Part shown: in pieces, positions 52,159 to 63,473 of the stretch
How the letters are laid out: each line of letters starts with the position of its first letter
How positions within the stretch are numbered: position 1 is the stretch's first letter
From: Vigna angularis
Lineage: Eukaryota > Streptophyta > Magnoliopsida > Fabales > Fabaceae
Assembly: GCF_016808095.1 (NCBI RefSeq)
Contig: NC_068974.1
Span: forward strand, 34,069,090 to 34,133,089
Direction: 5' to 3'
Length of the DNA stretch: 64,000 nucleotides
The notes under the pieces: model-generated
Databases searched by the model: none
What the model was told of the DNA's origin: nothing
The model's input: only the letters and a program-made list of their open reading frames with translations
Made by a program: the position numbers and the translations under genes

Positions 52159-52680
52159 CATTGTAATAAAAATCATGTTTGTGATATATGTGATATTGCA
52201 AAACAAAGAAAGCTGAGTTTTTTCTTAAGTTTTTCATTCACCATTGCAATATTTGAGTTGATTCATGTTGATATTTGGGGTCCAATTTCTATGATGTCCA
52301 TATGATCATTCTTATTTTCTTACCATAGTTGATGGTTACTCTAGACATACTTGGATTTATTTGCTAAAGAATAAGGAAAAAATTAGACCTTTAATTCAAG
52401 CCTTTTGTGCATTGGTAGAAAACAAATTTCAAACAACAGTTAAAACCATTAGAATTGATAATGGTAAAAAGTTTCAATTTAACCAATTTTATGCTAAAAA
52501 GGACATAGTTCACCGAACAAGTTGTGTAGAAATCCCCAACAAAACTCTATAGTAGAGAGAAAGCACCAACATGTTGTCAATGTTGCTAGAGCCTTATTTT
52601 TTCAAGTTAACCTTCCCAAAATATTTTGCTCTTATGCAATTATGCACTCAGTTAATCTCATCAACAAAATTCCTACACCA
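52159..52680 (+). pseudogene. copia integrase (broken)
   Basis: A zinc-finger end CDICDIAKQRKLSF (about 52180-52220) is followed by ELIHVDIWGPI (first Asp region), DGYSRHTWIYLLKNK, TIRIDNGKKFQF (second Asp) and QNSIVERKHQHVVNVAR (Glu). The order is intact but separated by a TGA at about 52302 and two further frame changes. Confidence 0.85.
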
Positions 52681-53159
52681 ATCTTGGATATAATAGTTGT
52701 CTTTATCAGCTCCTATATAAATGTCTTCCTAACCTCACTCACCTCAAGGTTTTTGGTTCACTTTGTTTTTCCTCCACACTTGTTAGTCATAGGACCAAAT
52801 TTGATCCTAGAACCACAAGGTGTATTTTTCTAGGATATAAGAGTGGCACAAAATGCTATATTGTTTATGATATCAAGACTAGAGAATTGTTAGTATCTTA
52901 GAATGTTATCTTCCATGAAAACATTTTTTCATACCAATTGAAATCATCTACCCACGTTACTTCTTGTTCTAATATTTCTTTGCCAACCTTTCTTCCTATG
53001 GAACCTTTCGATTACACTCTATCACAAACTGAATTAGAACATGAAATACCACAAAATCCTCTTCCTGAAAACCAAACATCAGATGCAGTAGCCACACCAC
53101 ATAATCTTATACCAACACCATAGTGTTCACCTAAGAGAATTAGAAAGCCTCCTTCATGT

Positions 53160-53990
53160 TTGCAGGATTATCATTGCAACCTTGTTGTTTCCATTGCACT
53201 ACCACATCCATCTTCAAGCAAAGTTAATCTCTATCCTCTTTCTCAAGTACTTTCCTATCATTGTTTAACACCTTCATATCAGTCTTTTGTCATGAATATC
53301 ACCACCACACCTGACCCCACCAAATATTCAAAGGCCACCAAATATGAATGTTGGAGGATAACCATGGATCAAGAACTAGTGGCACTAGCAAGAAATATTT
53401 CTTGGGTCTTGGTTGATAAACCATCTAAAAAAACCTTGTTGGTTGCAAGTGGGACTACAAAGTCCAGCACAAACAGGATGAGACAATAGAACGATACAAA
53501 GCAAGATTGGTTGTGAAGGGTTACACTCAAATAGAAGGTATTGACTTTATGGATACCTTTTCCCCAATGGAAAAAATGATCACTCAAAGAGTTCTGTTGG
53601 CTTTAGCCTCCTCTGAAAATTGGTTTTTACACCAATTAGATGTAGATAATGTCTTCTTGCATGCAAATCTAGAAAAAGAAATCTATTTGGCTTTACCGCA
53701 AGGTCTCTCAACTTCCAAGCCCAACTAGGTCTGTTTATTAAAGAAATCTCTTTATGGGTTGAAACAAGCTAGTTGACAATGGTTCAATACTATCTCTCAT
53801 GCTCTACAAATTCTTGGTTATTCTCAAAGTCAAGCTGATCACACATTGTAGACTAAGAAAACAGAGAAATCCTTCACAACTTTACTTTTATATGTTGATG
53901 ATGTCTTGTTAGCAGGAAATGACATTTCTGAAATCAATAAGGTTGAACAGTCTCTTCATGAACAATTTCGCATTAAGGATCTTGGAGAAG
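53160..53990 (+). pseudogene. copia reverse transcriptase (broken)
   Basis: Blocks in order are WRITMDQELVALARNISWVL, RLVVKGYTQIEGIDFMDTFSP, FLHQLDVDNVFLHANLEKEI, KKSLYGLKQAS, LLYVDDVLLAGND (YVDD active site intact, about 53891-53902) and FRIKDLGEAKFFLGLEIA. Stops interrupt at about 53726, 53776 and 53850. Confidence 0.9.
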
Positions 53991-54299
53991 CCAAGTTCTT
54001 TTTGGGTTTAGAAATTGCACAGTCTTTCAAAGACATAGTGGTTAACCAACTCAAATATGCCTTAGAACTTTTACCAAATTATGGTCTTCTATGTTGTAAA
54101 GCAGTAACAACACCCATGGATAGCTTTGTTAAGCTAGAAGCTACTACTGGAGAATTACTCTCAGACATCCACTCTTATAGAAGATTGATAGAAAGACTTA
54201 TTTATCTTACAACTACACGGACATACATAAATTTTGTGGTGAATCAACTTAGTCAATTCTTATCTGCCCCCACATATCAACATCAAGCAACTGCTCATA

Positions 54300-54840
54300 G
54301 AGTACTATGATATATTAAAGGATCACTTGGGTATGGCCTTTTCTATCCATCATCAAACACTCACAAGCTCATCGCGTACAATGACTCTAATTGGGCTGGT
54401 TGCATTGACTCTAGAAAATCGATTACTGGGTATTGTTTATACATTGGTTCCTCTTTAATCTTGTGGCGATCCAAGAAGCAAACTATTGTAGCATGATCCT
54501 TATGTGAAGCTGAGTATCGCGCACTTGTAGTAACAGTGTATAAAGTACAATGGATCTCTTATCTTTTGTAGGATTTACAAGTTGATGAACCGTCTCTTAT
54601 GCCACTTTTCTATGACAACCGCTCAGCAATTCATACTGCTCATAACTTCCATGAACATTCAAAACATATTGAGTTGGATTGTCACATTGTTCGGGAAAAA
54701 ACTCAACCAAGACCTTATTCATCTTCTTTTTGTCCCTTCATCACAACAATTGGCTGACATTTATACAAAATCTTTGACACCTGCACCTTTTAGATCTATA
54801 TTTTCCAAACTAGAAATGATTAATATACATTCTCCAATTT
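54300..54840 (+). pseudogene. copia RNase H (broken)
   Basis: Blocks: NDSNWAGCIDSRKSITGYC, LWRSKKQTIVA then a stop, CEAEYRAL, FYDNRSAIHTAHN and HSKHIELDCHIVREK, with a QLADIYTKSL end in a shifted frame. At least four stops or shifts are present. Confidence 0.88.
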
Positions 54841-54847
54841 GAGGAGG
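54841..54847 (+). promoter_or_regulatory. Polypurine tract of the copia element
   Basis: GAGGAGG directly precedes the 3' LTR, the usual plus-strand primer position. Confidence 0.65.
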
Positions 54848-55055
54848 CTAATATACGTCTTATTATTCAAATTAGTTTCTAACTAAACTATATTTGTTAT
54901 GGTACTTGATTATCTTTATTTGTTATTTATTTTGTTTTCTTATTTTAACATTTATTTTTTTTATCTATATATTTAATTTTTGCATAATTATGCATGGTGA
55001 TTCAATAAATAAGATTAATCTTTTATCTTTTTCAGTTTCAATTGTTAATTTGTTA
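54847..55055 (+). repeat. 3' LTR of the copia element
   Basis: It pairs with 50269-50471. The last 70 bp are almost identical to the 5' copy and the first 100 bp are more diverged, including an A/T-rich stretch replaced relative to the 5' LTR. Confidence 0.85.
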
Positions 55056-55813
55056 CGCACACAAATTGACGTTTTCATATTCAACTTCTATATACAAATA
55101 TTGTCATTTAAAATATTAATTAATGTGTTCTTGATAAAATTCTTAAATATAAATTAATTTTGATAGAATTTATATATATATATGTTCCTTGATTCTAGAC
55201 CTAACATGAGAGTCCATTTTCAAAGAAAAATTCATGCAAACACGTGATATAAACAATTCCAAGATGATATAATAGTGTTTATGCACGTTACACGTACAAA
55301 CATTTTTCTGCAAATATAAAAGATGAAGGAAGGAACAGAGGGAGATATTGATATGAAGATGAATGTGAAGATCAGATATTGCAGCATAAAAAACACACAT
55401 ACCAATTTACCTACTCATATAGCTACCTAGTACTATCACATCAGTCACACACTCGTTCATCACTAGTTAACACTATCAATAGCAAACTAATTCCACACTA
55501 AACTATAATATTCAAAGATTAATATTTAAAATTCACAAAATCAAACTGAATTATCATAAGAAAACCTAGTTGGTTCAACAAGAGATTGGTCCCATTGAAT
55601 TGAGTGTTGAAATAAATGGATTAGGTTGAGTACAGAAAAGGGTAATGTACTAATAATGGAGGATAGTGGTAGTAGTAGCAGTAGGGTGTGAAGGCTGTGT
55701 GACATTGGTGCATGTGTGAGTCCAACCCGTGACAAAGAGAACACAACGACAGAGATTCCTTGCATGCACCTAAGAGAGAGAAAAAAAAGGTATCCGTATG
55801 TCACTATCTCTAT

Positions 55814-55830
55814 CCTAACCCTAACCCTAA
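55814..55830. repeat. Short interstitial telomere-like repeat
   Basis: CCTAACCCTAACCCTAA is almost three units of the plant CCCTAA-type sequence. At this length it may simply be a telo-box promoter motif. Confidence 0.6.
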
Positions 55831-57521
55831 TTATAATCCAATCCAACAACATGCAGTGGGACCCACATGTTACGTATGGCATCGATGGTAACGAGGAAGA
55901 AGACCCTGTCTTAGTTTGACACACCTACCATGGCATCATAGCATAGCACATAGATTGGGGTTACTTGTCTCTAGCTGTCACATTTGTACCATTCTTCATC
56001 ACTCTTTCACCTTTTTCCCCACTCTCTCTTCCTTCATAAATCAAACTGTTACACATACGTTAAACGCAACACAACACAACAACGTTTTTCAAGTAAAGCC
56101 AAACACCTCTTCGACTTCGACATCGTGGTCGCTAATTACTTGGTCTCGTTGCAACTAATCTAGTTTCCACTTCAAAAAGTAAAAATGTTGACTTTGATTT
56201 AGTAACAGTAACCCTTTGTTAAACATGAAAAAAAGAATGATGCTTTGTGTTGAAAAAGGAAAGAAATGTTTGTTTACGATGAATTGTTGCTGTCAGAGTG
56301 AGTGTGTGAGGGTCCTATTTTGTTGTTTTGAGTTTTGAAAATGAGCGCGGTGGTGGCCTGTTGTTTTGTGCAGTGTGACAGAGAAGCACAAATGGCAAAG
56401 CTTTCAGTTCATTTGTCAATTTCTTGGGACCCAATTCCTCAAATGGCAACATTTATTGCATAATTTCCCTCAACCAAAATCAGTTTTTATCAACTTTTCT
56501 CACTCAATTATTCTTCCTTTTTTTTTTCAATTTGCTTCTGTTTTTGGTTTAATACATTCAAGAAGTGGGGAAAGCTAATTAATATTATATAGTTGTCATG
56601 TAATAATAGAGATGTGATGTGGAATTCATGTGTTTCTCTCTACTGGATCTGCACACTGTGCTTTCTCTTCACTTTATTAATCGTATATAGAAAACACTTC
56701 GATATTAAAATAGAAAAAATTTAAATACAAATAATAATAAATGTTAGAGTAATTAACTGAATTTATTATTTTGATTATGTATTTATATTATTTGTGTTGA
56801 ATTTTTATCTTTTTGAATGATCTAATTACATTCTAAACATGTTTTAATCTTTATTACGTGCTTAATTTGGTTTAGGAGTAATAATCATATTTTATCTTTA
56901 GTTAACACAGTTACTGGCAAATGAGCAGGTCAACTCCGTGTTGGCTGATCGGTTGACCGTTGACCGAGACTCTCGTTATGTACAATATATCTAAAAAAGA
57001 ATACTTTAAGGTAGTTTTTAAAAACGAGTCATCTCAATTTATTTTGTGTAGTTAATTATGCTCTTCTGTATTATAATAATTACGGTTTTAATTTTTAAAA
57101 TGTTAAATTAGTAAAAAAAAATTGGTTTTTTTCAATATCATCAAATAGAAGGATTATCTGTTAATGATGAGGTATGAGAACAACTTTAAATAGGTAGATG
57201 AAGAAGAGAAAAATGTCAAGGATTATCCGTTGGTAATATTCGAAAAAAAAAAAAACAGATCCTAATGTAATATTAAGTCCTAGAAATAGCACAATCTATA
57301 TTTAAATAAAGTATAAAAATTCTATACTTTTCTTACCTAGTTAAAGAAATATTTACATAATACCCTCCTCAACTAGAACCTTTTTTTCATGAGCTAAAAT
57401 GAACAAGTTGATGACCTTATCTCCATTTTCCCCGAAGTAATGAATTAATGTAACTAGTTTGGCAATTCAAACCATTTTGTCAGTCATTGAAAATATTCTT
57501 GGCAACAGACAAGAAACTGAA

Positions 57522-57522
57522 A

Positions 57523-57556
<34 letters not shown>
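57522..57556. repeat. (AAT)n microsatellite
   Basis: About 11 uninterrupted AAT units. Confidence 0.95.
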
Positions 57557-59787
57557 TGTGATACATACAACCTTAGTATAGAATAATTTTTTAATTTTTT
57601 TGGAATAAAAGGAAGAGTCTATTCAGCACCAACTGGAAGGGACCATAATATAAATATAAAACAGCAAAACAAAAGACAAATGAGCCAGCAATTCCAAAAG
57701 CACAGTGAAAAGAAAGGCACGAGAATAAAAATAAAAATAATAATAATGATTAAATTTCTGAGAAGAAGTTGTGAGGGATTAGGTTGAGTTAAAGAAAAGA
57801 ATGAGATTGGTTAAAATAATTTTTCTCTGGCATTGATGATTTGATCTTTGGCTCTTAATTGTCTGGATGTTATGTGTCGGTAGCAAGTTGATTTGTTATT
57901 TTGGGTCGATTTATGAACTGTTTTTGTTTTTCTTCTTTGGTTATTGATTTGATATTCATGATGTCTATCTTCCTTTACTGATACACGCATGCACAAACAT
58001 GCATTAAACTCTTTCTGAAAGACATGTATTCATCATAAATGGATCTAATTGAAAGTAACGACAATGTCGTTTCACCTAAACCCCATCATGCTCCCACGAC
58101 TTTTCCTACAACACTTCCTTTTTCTCCATATTTATTATATCCACTCTTTTTATTTTACATATTTATAAATATATCATTCATACTTAACAATTCAATCTTA
58201 AATGCATAATAATATTTAATATATATAATCTCATAAATCAAAAAAATTTAGACTAATAACACGACACAATTTTGAAAATTGAGACTACAAATTTCCAAAA
58301 AAATTATCAAGATCGAAAAGTGTTGGAAAAAGTCGAAACTATCTTGACATAATTACACACGTGGGATCTTCATAACTAATCAAGCAGCATTAAAACTAAT
58401 TATCATGTCTAAGAACAAGTAAATAAAGATTATAAATAACATGAGTCATCCTCATGGTCCATGAAGATAAAATTCTATTTAAAATAGTAAAAATAAACAA
58501 CTATCACTTATTCTACTACTACATAATTATTATTCGAAAAAGTTTTTAATTGAGCGTTAAAGTATTTTTACATACATACATTCCTTAATACGATGGATAT
58601 AATCTTTTTAAAATGATGTTTTCTTTTATAAGAGCAATAAATATAGAGAGAGAATAAATATACTACGGACATAAACTAAGATATTTTTGACATAAGTATA
58701 TACCTTATAATAATAGGTGGTTAGGGACAAATATAAACTAAAAAGATTTCTCAATTGGTCTAAATACCAAAACTTTTTTTTTTGTTAATTTTTTGACCAA
58801 ACTAGATAAGAAAGAAAGTTATCCGACTTTTGAATATGGAAGAAAAGAAAACATACGTTAAAGTTTTGTTGTTCTCTCTTTATGATTTGAAAAAAAAGGT
58901 AATGGAAAGTGCAAAGTAGGCATGAGGATGCCGTTTCATTAGGACATAACTCACCAACTACACAAAACCTAACTTCAACTTGCGGATGTCTCCATCTTTC
59001 TTCTTCTTAACATGTTCTTTAGCATTCATCACCAAAACTAAGAGAGAGAAAAACAAAAACAAAATTACAGAAAAAACGCAACAAACGACAAAGGAATGTG
59101 CTTCCATTTTTATTTCTATATATTTATTTAAATTTTACAATTTAATTTAGAAAAATTAAGAACAAACAGCATCCACCACGATTAAATTATCCATTTAAAT
59201 TTAATTTTGATAAGATTTATAATAAGTATATACATATAATTAATTATAGCAATAATGTAATCCGATACATTCGATTTTTAATTAATCTACATAGACAGCC
59301 GACGTATTTTTTATATTTTCATTTAATTATATAATATTATAATAAGTTTATAATGCTTTTTATGAAATTCATCTAAAATGTTTTTCATTTGTTAATGGTG
59401 TAAAAACGACAAATAAAATTTTATTTAGATTTTATAAACCGTATATGAGTTTGTATGGAGGAACTAATTTAATGTTGGGAATTATATTGCCAAAATAAAG
59501 TAAAAAATAGAAAGTGCTTGTATTGTGTAATTTAAATTTACTTTTAAGTGTATCGCCAGATTGACTTTCATAATGGGAAATAATAGGTTTCTATTACAGA
59601 TTTAGTGTAATTTTTTTAACTAAATTACTGATATATAAAGGTTTTAAAAAAGTTACGTAAATGGATAAAGTGGTATTCAAATAATACGATTTCAAAATAT
59701 TAAAAATAATGCAATCCTACCCTTAAATTTTTAAATATTCTATTTTATATTCTCCACTTCTCTTTCCTTACTTCATCTTTACAATAA

Positions 59788-59789
<2 letters not shown>

Positions 59790-59829
<40 letters not shown>
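59790..59829. repeat. (AT)n microsatellite
   Basis: About 20 AT units, followed by a (TATATT)-like stretch to about 59855. Confidence 0.95.
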
Positions 59830-59841
<12 letters not shown>

Positions 59842-60551
59842 TTATATATATATTATACAGAAATCGTTACATTATCGACTTCTTTATTTTATATTTTACA
59901 ACTTTTTCTCTTTTAAATTGTATAGCTTTTATGTATACTTTTTTAATTTCTATATAAAATTTATATTTCTAGTTTTAATCTTCATTTTAATTATTATTCA
60001 AATTTTTTACGTTTTCTTAAATTTTTATTAATCAAATATTTTTTTATAGATTCTTTATTTTGAAACATTTGTGAATAATTCAATTAATGAATTAATTTTT
60101 TTTTATTTCTTCCATCTTTAAATTTTTTGATAATTTTACATAAAAATATTTTTGAAATTTTTAGATTATTTTATTTTTGAAATTGTATTTATAACATTTA
60201 TTTTTAAAAATTAAATATATGTATTTTTAATTGTAATTTATTAATGAAATCATTCAAAAAGTGTTATTATATAGTTTTAATAATGTAAATTTAATTTCAG
60301 ATTTTTTAATAATTTGATGAATAAATTTATATATTATTAAACTTATAAAATAATATTTTATTAATAATTTGATTTTTAATTAAAATTAAAAAGGAAAGCT
60401 TTTTATATATTTAAATAAAAAAATTTGAATATAAATTTAATAAATAAAATTATCTAAAAGTTTTAAATTAAAAATATTTTCATTTAAAATTTAAAAAAAC
60501 CTATATTTTAAAGGCTAAAAGAAATAAAAACATTATTTTTAGTTCATTAAT

Positions 60552-60556
60552 TAAAT
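60552..60556. repeat. Target-site duplication (left) of the gypsy element
   Basis: TAAAT, repeated exactly at 63469-63473 on the other side of the element. Confidence 0.85.
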
Positions 60557-61064
60557 TGTTTCTGCTGAAATGGGACGAGGATCTCCGCCGAACGTCCTTC
60601 TGTCGATACCGAACGTCCTTCTATCATTGCCGAGCGTCCTTCTTCTCTTAGCTCCAGCCAACCGAACACCGAATAAGGGGCGACCTGCAAAAGACACTCT
60701 GATGCTCAAGTCAGACAATTTCTGTATAGGCCTTTATAATTTTGTAGTGAGTAAAACGTGAGTTTATCTCGAACCTAAACCCTTATTTAGAGAGTTTAAA
60801 AGAATTTGACCAATTAATTTACCTCTTAATGGTCATTAATACAAACCTTAACCGTTTAACGGTAGTCGTTATCACATTTATTTGTGCATTAACTCTGTTC
60901 AACGGTTGTCGGGACCGAACGGTTGAGAGGCTCTTTCCTGCACGTTGACCGTTTGGTTCCTTAGGGTCGTATGTCGTCCTAACCGATCGGTAGTATATGA
61001 GCCCAAAGTGAGGGAGACTCTCCTGCACCTTTACCATTCGGTCAGAAATAAGCCCATAGTAACA
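60557..61064 (-). repeat. 3' LTR of the gypsy element (full length, 508 bp)
   Basis: Begins TGTTTCTGCTGAAA and ends ATAGTAACA on the + strand. It matches both ends of the right LTR (63254-63468) but has about 290 bp more in the middle. It holds repeated CCGAACG/CGGTCGG-type words. Confidence 0.9.
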
Positions 61065-61239
61065 TAAGCCCTAGCAAAATTTTTGATATTGCATTGGGTT
61101 TGTCAAGTTATACCGATCGACACAGGATTTTACTCGAGTTTTCAAGGGTCATGACGATTTATACACTAGCATCTGTTCCTTACCGACCGAGCAATTTTTT
61201 TTTACACTAGAAGTTCCCTGTGAACGTTTCCTAGGTCAT

Positions 61240-62070
61240 AAATGCTAATGTAAGAGCCACGGAAGCATCGCTCACCGAATAGGGGATCTAGGAGTTCGAA
61301 CTTTTCCTAGATCGAAGACGCTCGAGTGAGCACTACAAAAACGTTCCTTACCGAGCAGGGAATCTATGAGTTCGCTTACAACTTTCCCAAGATCGAAGAT
61401 GCTCGGGTGAGTGTTATGGAAGCACTCATAACCGATCTGTTTAGGTCTTAGGAGTTCACTTGGATCGTTCCCTAAGACCAAGGTGAGAGTTCACGAGGAG
61501 CGTTCCTCACCGTTCGATTTAGATCTTAGGAGTTCACTAGGAGTGTGCCCTAAGATCAAGGTGAGAACTCAGTGTTCCTAACCATTCGGTTTAGGTCTTA
61601 GCAGTTCACTAGGAACGTGCCCTAAGATCAAGGTGAGAGTTCACGAGGAGCGTTCATCACCATTCGGTTTAAATCTTAGGAGTTCACTAGGAGCGTGCCC
61701 TAAGATCAAGGTGAGAGTTCACGAGGAGCGTTCCTCACCATTCAGTTTAGATCTTTGGAGTTCACTAAGAAGTGTGCCCTCAGATCAAGGTGAGAGTTCA
61801 CGATGAGCGTTCCACACTGTTCAGTTTAGATCTTAGGAGTTCACTAGGAGCGTGCCCTGAGATCAAGGTGAGAGTTCACGAGGAGCGTTGCTCACCGTTC
61901 GGTTTAGATCTTAGGAGTTCACTAGGAGCGTGCCCTATGATCAAGGTGAGAGTTCACGAGGAGCGTTCCTCACCATTTGGTTTAGATCTTAGGAGTTCAC
62001 TAGGAGCGTGCCCTGAGATCAAGGTGAGAGTTCACGAGGAACGTTCCTCACCGTTCGGTCGACACTAGGA
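61240..62070. repeat. Tandem repeat, eight copies of about 78 bp
   Basis: The landmark GA(T/C)CAAGGTGAGA recurs at 61476, 61554, 61626, 61704, 61783, 61861, 61939 and 62017, a spacing of 78 bp with one 72-bp and one 79-bp unit. More diverged related units extend left to about 61240. Each unit contains GGTGAGAGTTCACGAGGAGC followed by GTTCCTCACC, whose ends are complementary and can form a hairpin, and GATCTTAGGAGTTCACTAGG. Because 78 is a multiple of three, one + strand frame (61772-62068) stays open as a 26-residue repeat, but it runs antisense to the element and is not likely a protein. Confidence 0.9.
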
Positions 62071-62361
62071 GTTCACTTGAAACCTTCCCTGGGTCGAAGA
62101 TGTCAATGTGAGCGATTGATAAGAGTTTTCTTAGTTCTTTTTAGAACCCTTTCTTTGAACCGGACAGTTGATTGGAGTTCTTTTTAGAACCTTTTCCTTT
62201 GGTCGAACGGTTGACATAACTTGCTCCAAATTTTGATGGAAATCATTTGATAGTAATATCAGATTTGCAAATTACATAACAGTTTTTAAACTGGAAAAAA
62301 GCAAATAGAAAACTTAGCTCTATTCTTGCCACAACTATGTCGTTCGGTCCTGCGTGCACGC

Positions 62362-63195
62362 TCACTTGCCCTCATTTTGCTCCCGGCCTGCCGAGAGTGA
62401 ATCATTCTCTTCGTGCTGCCTTTTTTGGATAGCCCGCATCTCCCTGATTCGAATGAACTCAGCGGCCCTCTCCTGCACTTCTCCCATGGTTGAAGGTGGC
62501 CGAGCAAATAGGGTATCTGCAAAGGAGCACGGCCTTAAGGCTGTCGGCATGGTGTTGATGATGAGCTTCTTGCCAACACCCTTCACCTGTTGTGCGGTCT
62601 GGTTGAACCGGTCCATGAAGTCCCTCAGGTCTTCATCTTTTCCCTGTTTGATTTTAGTAAGCTCCATGTAGGTAAGGTCTTGTGTCTTACTAGAAGCGAA
62701 CTGTCATTCAAACAGGCGCCTCAAAGTCGCAAAACTATCAACAGTCATGGGATGAAGAGAGTGAAACCATTCCAAAGCTTCTCCTTTAATCGACATGGTA
62801 AAAACCTTGCACCAAACCCTTTCACTAGGTGAATAGATTGTCATGGCGTCAAAAAATGACCTCAGGTGCTCCTCCGGGTCCCCCGATCCATCATAACTTT
62901 CCAGAAGTGGGAGTGCCCTTTTCGGCATTTGCTCTTCCATGATCGCAGTTGTAAAGGGATGAAGTGCCCTGGGCCGAGCGGCATGAATCGGACGAGCAGA
63001 ACTCCTCTAGGAACTGTTTTTCCCTATGGGCGTCCGAGTGGGTGCAACCGACCTTTGACTGGGCGGGGCCCTCCGCTCCGGGTCACGCTCTCTACGTGAT
63101 GCATCTTGCTCGGCCCTTAGAGTTTCAATTTCAGTTTGCATGACTTCCACCCTCCTTTGCATCTCCTGCATAAACGCCGCTGGATCTTGAGCCAT
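62362..63195 (-). pseudogene. Ty3/gypsy gag (two in-frame stops)
   Basis: One reading frame on the minus strand runs from an ATG at 63195 to a stop at 62362, with internal stops at 63007-63009 (TAG) and 62704-62706 (TGA, at a position where the family has Arg). The N-terminal part has a coiled-coil-like segment (MQEMQRRVEVMQTEIETL). The central part is the retrotransposon gag core: ESYDGSGDPEEHLRSFFDAM, GEALEWFHSLHPMTVDSF, then LRDFMDRFNQTAQQVKG and the RIREMRA region. There is no zinc knuckle after it. Both stops look like single-base changes. Confidence 0.88.
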
Positions 63196-63227
63196 CCTTG
63201 TGGTCTTGCTAGGGTGTCTTCGAAAAT

Positions 63228-63250
63228 CCTCGGCCCCACAATGGGTGCCA
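63228..63250 (-). promoter_or_regulatory. Primer-binding site of the gypsy element
   Basis: On the minus strand TGGCACCCATTGTGGGGCC follows the 5' LTR after 3 bp. The TGG start and position fit a tRNA primer site; which tRNA cannot be told for certain here. Confidence 0.65.
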
Positions 63251-63253
63251 AAA

Positions 63254-63468
63254 TGTTTTTGCTGAAACGGGACGAGGATCTTCGTCGAACGTCCTCCTGT
63301 CGATGCTGAGCGTCCTTCTTCTCCTAGCTCCAGCCAATTGAACACCGAGTAGGGGGCGACCTGCAAAAGACACTCTGATGCTCAAGTCATAAATTTTCAT
63401 GAGCCCAAAGTGAGGTAGAGACTCTCCTGCACCTTTACTGTTTGGTCGGAAATAAGCCCATAGTAACA
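63254..63468 (-). repeat. 5' LTR of the gypsy element (internally deleted, 215 bp)
   Basis: It matches the first about 130 bp and the last about 85 bp of the 508-bp LTR at 60557-61064. The missing 290 bp lie at about 63389, where a CTCAAGTCA segment is joined to ATGAGCCCAAAG through a short AT stretch. Promoter sequences may have been lost with it. Confidence 0.88.
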
Positions 63469-63473
63469 TAAAT

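Larger units (their letters stand above)
50269..55055 (+). mobile_element. Ty1/copia LTR retrotransposon, nearly full length, decayed
   Basis: About 4.8 kb: 5' LTR, primer-binding site, gag with zinc knuckle, protease, integrase, reverse transcriptase, RNase H, polypurine tract and 3' LTR, in the copia order (integrase before RT). The LTRs are about 200 bp. Their last 70 bp differ at only about three positions, but the rest, including both starts, has diverged through substitutions and small indels. The coding region has many in-frame stops and frame changes, so no protein can be made. No clear target-site duplication is visible at the degraded ends. The plus-strand fragments in the GATA intron are of the same superfamily but not obviously the same family. 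Confidence 0.93.
55056..60556. other. Intergenic region between two retroelements
   Basis: No gene is supported. The less AT-rich part (55400-56580) contains a 127-codon minus-strand frame (55541-55924) and a 40-codon frame from an ATG at 56341 to 56463, neither with a recognisable motif. A short telomere-like run is at 55814-55830. From 56700 the DNA is strongly AT-rich with an (AAT)n run at 57522-57556 and an (AT)n run at 59790-59829. 59870-60540 is extremely AT-rich. Confidence 0.5.
60557..63468 (-). mobile_element. Non-autonomous Ty3/gypsy element with gag only and internal tandem repeats
   Basis: A complete insertion of 2912 bp in minus orientation, flanked by a perfect 5-bp target-site duplication TAAAT (60552-60556 and 63469-63473). 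Both LTRs start TG and end CA. From its 5' end (right) it has LTR, primer-binding site, a gag frame with two stops, a long non-coding part with eight 78-bp repeats, and the second LTR. Protease, RT, RNase H and integrase are absent, so it must have relied on proteins from a complete relative. The base composition is clearly richer in GC than the flanking DNA. The perfect duplication suggests a fairly recent insertion, while the stops and the LTR deletion show decay or defects already present at insertion. Confidence 0.93.

Noticed and set aside
55541..55924. 127-codon minus-strand frame, the longest unexplained frame in the right third
   Set aside because: No domain, Leu/Ser-rich translation of TC-rich DNA, no splice or promoter context, and an overlapping frame on the other strand.
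56341..56463. 40-codon frame from an ATG in fair context
   Set aside because: No family, no promoter signal at a fitting distance; kept only as a remark in the intergenic entry.
61290..61340. GTTCGAA-like word resembling a tRNA T-loop
   Set aside because: It is part of the gypsy repeat array; no acceptor stem or anticodon arm can be drawn around it.
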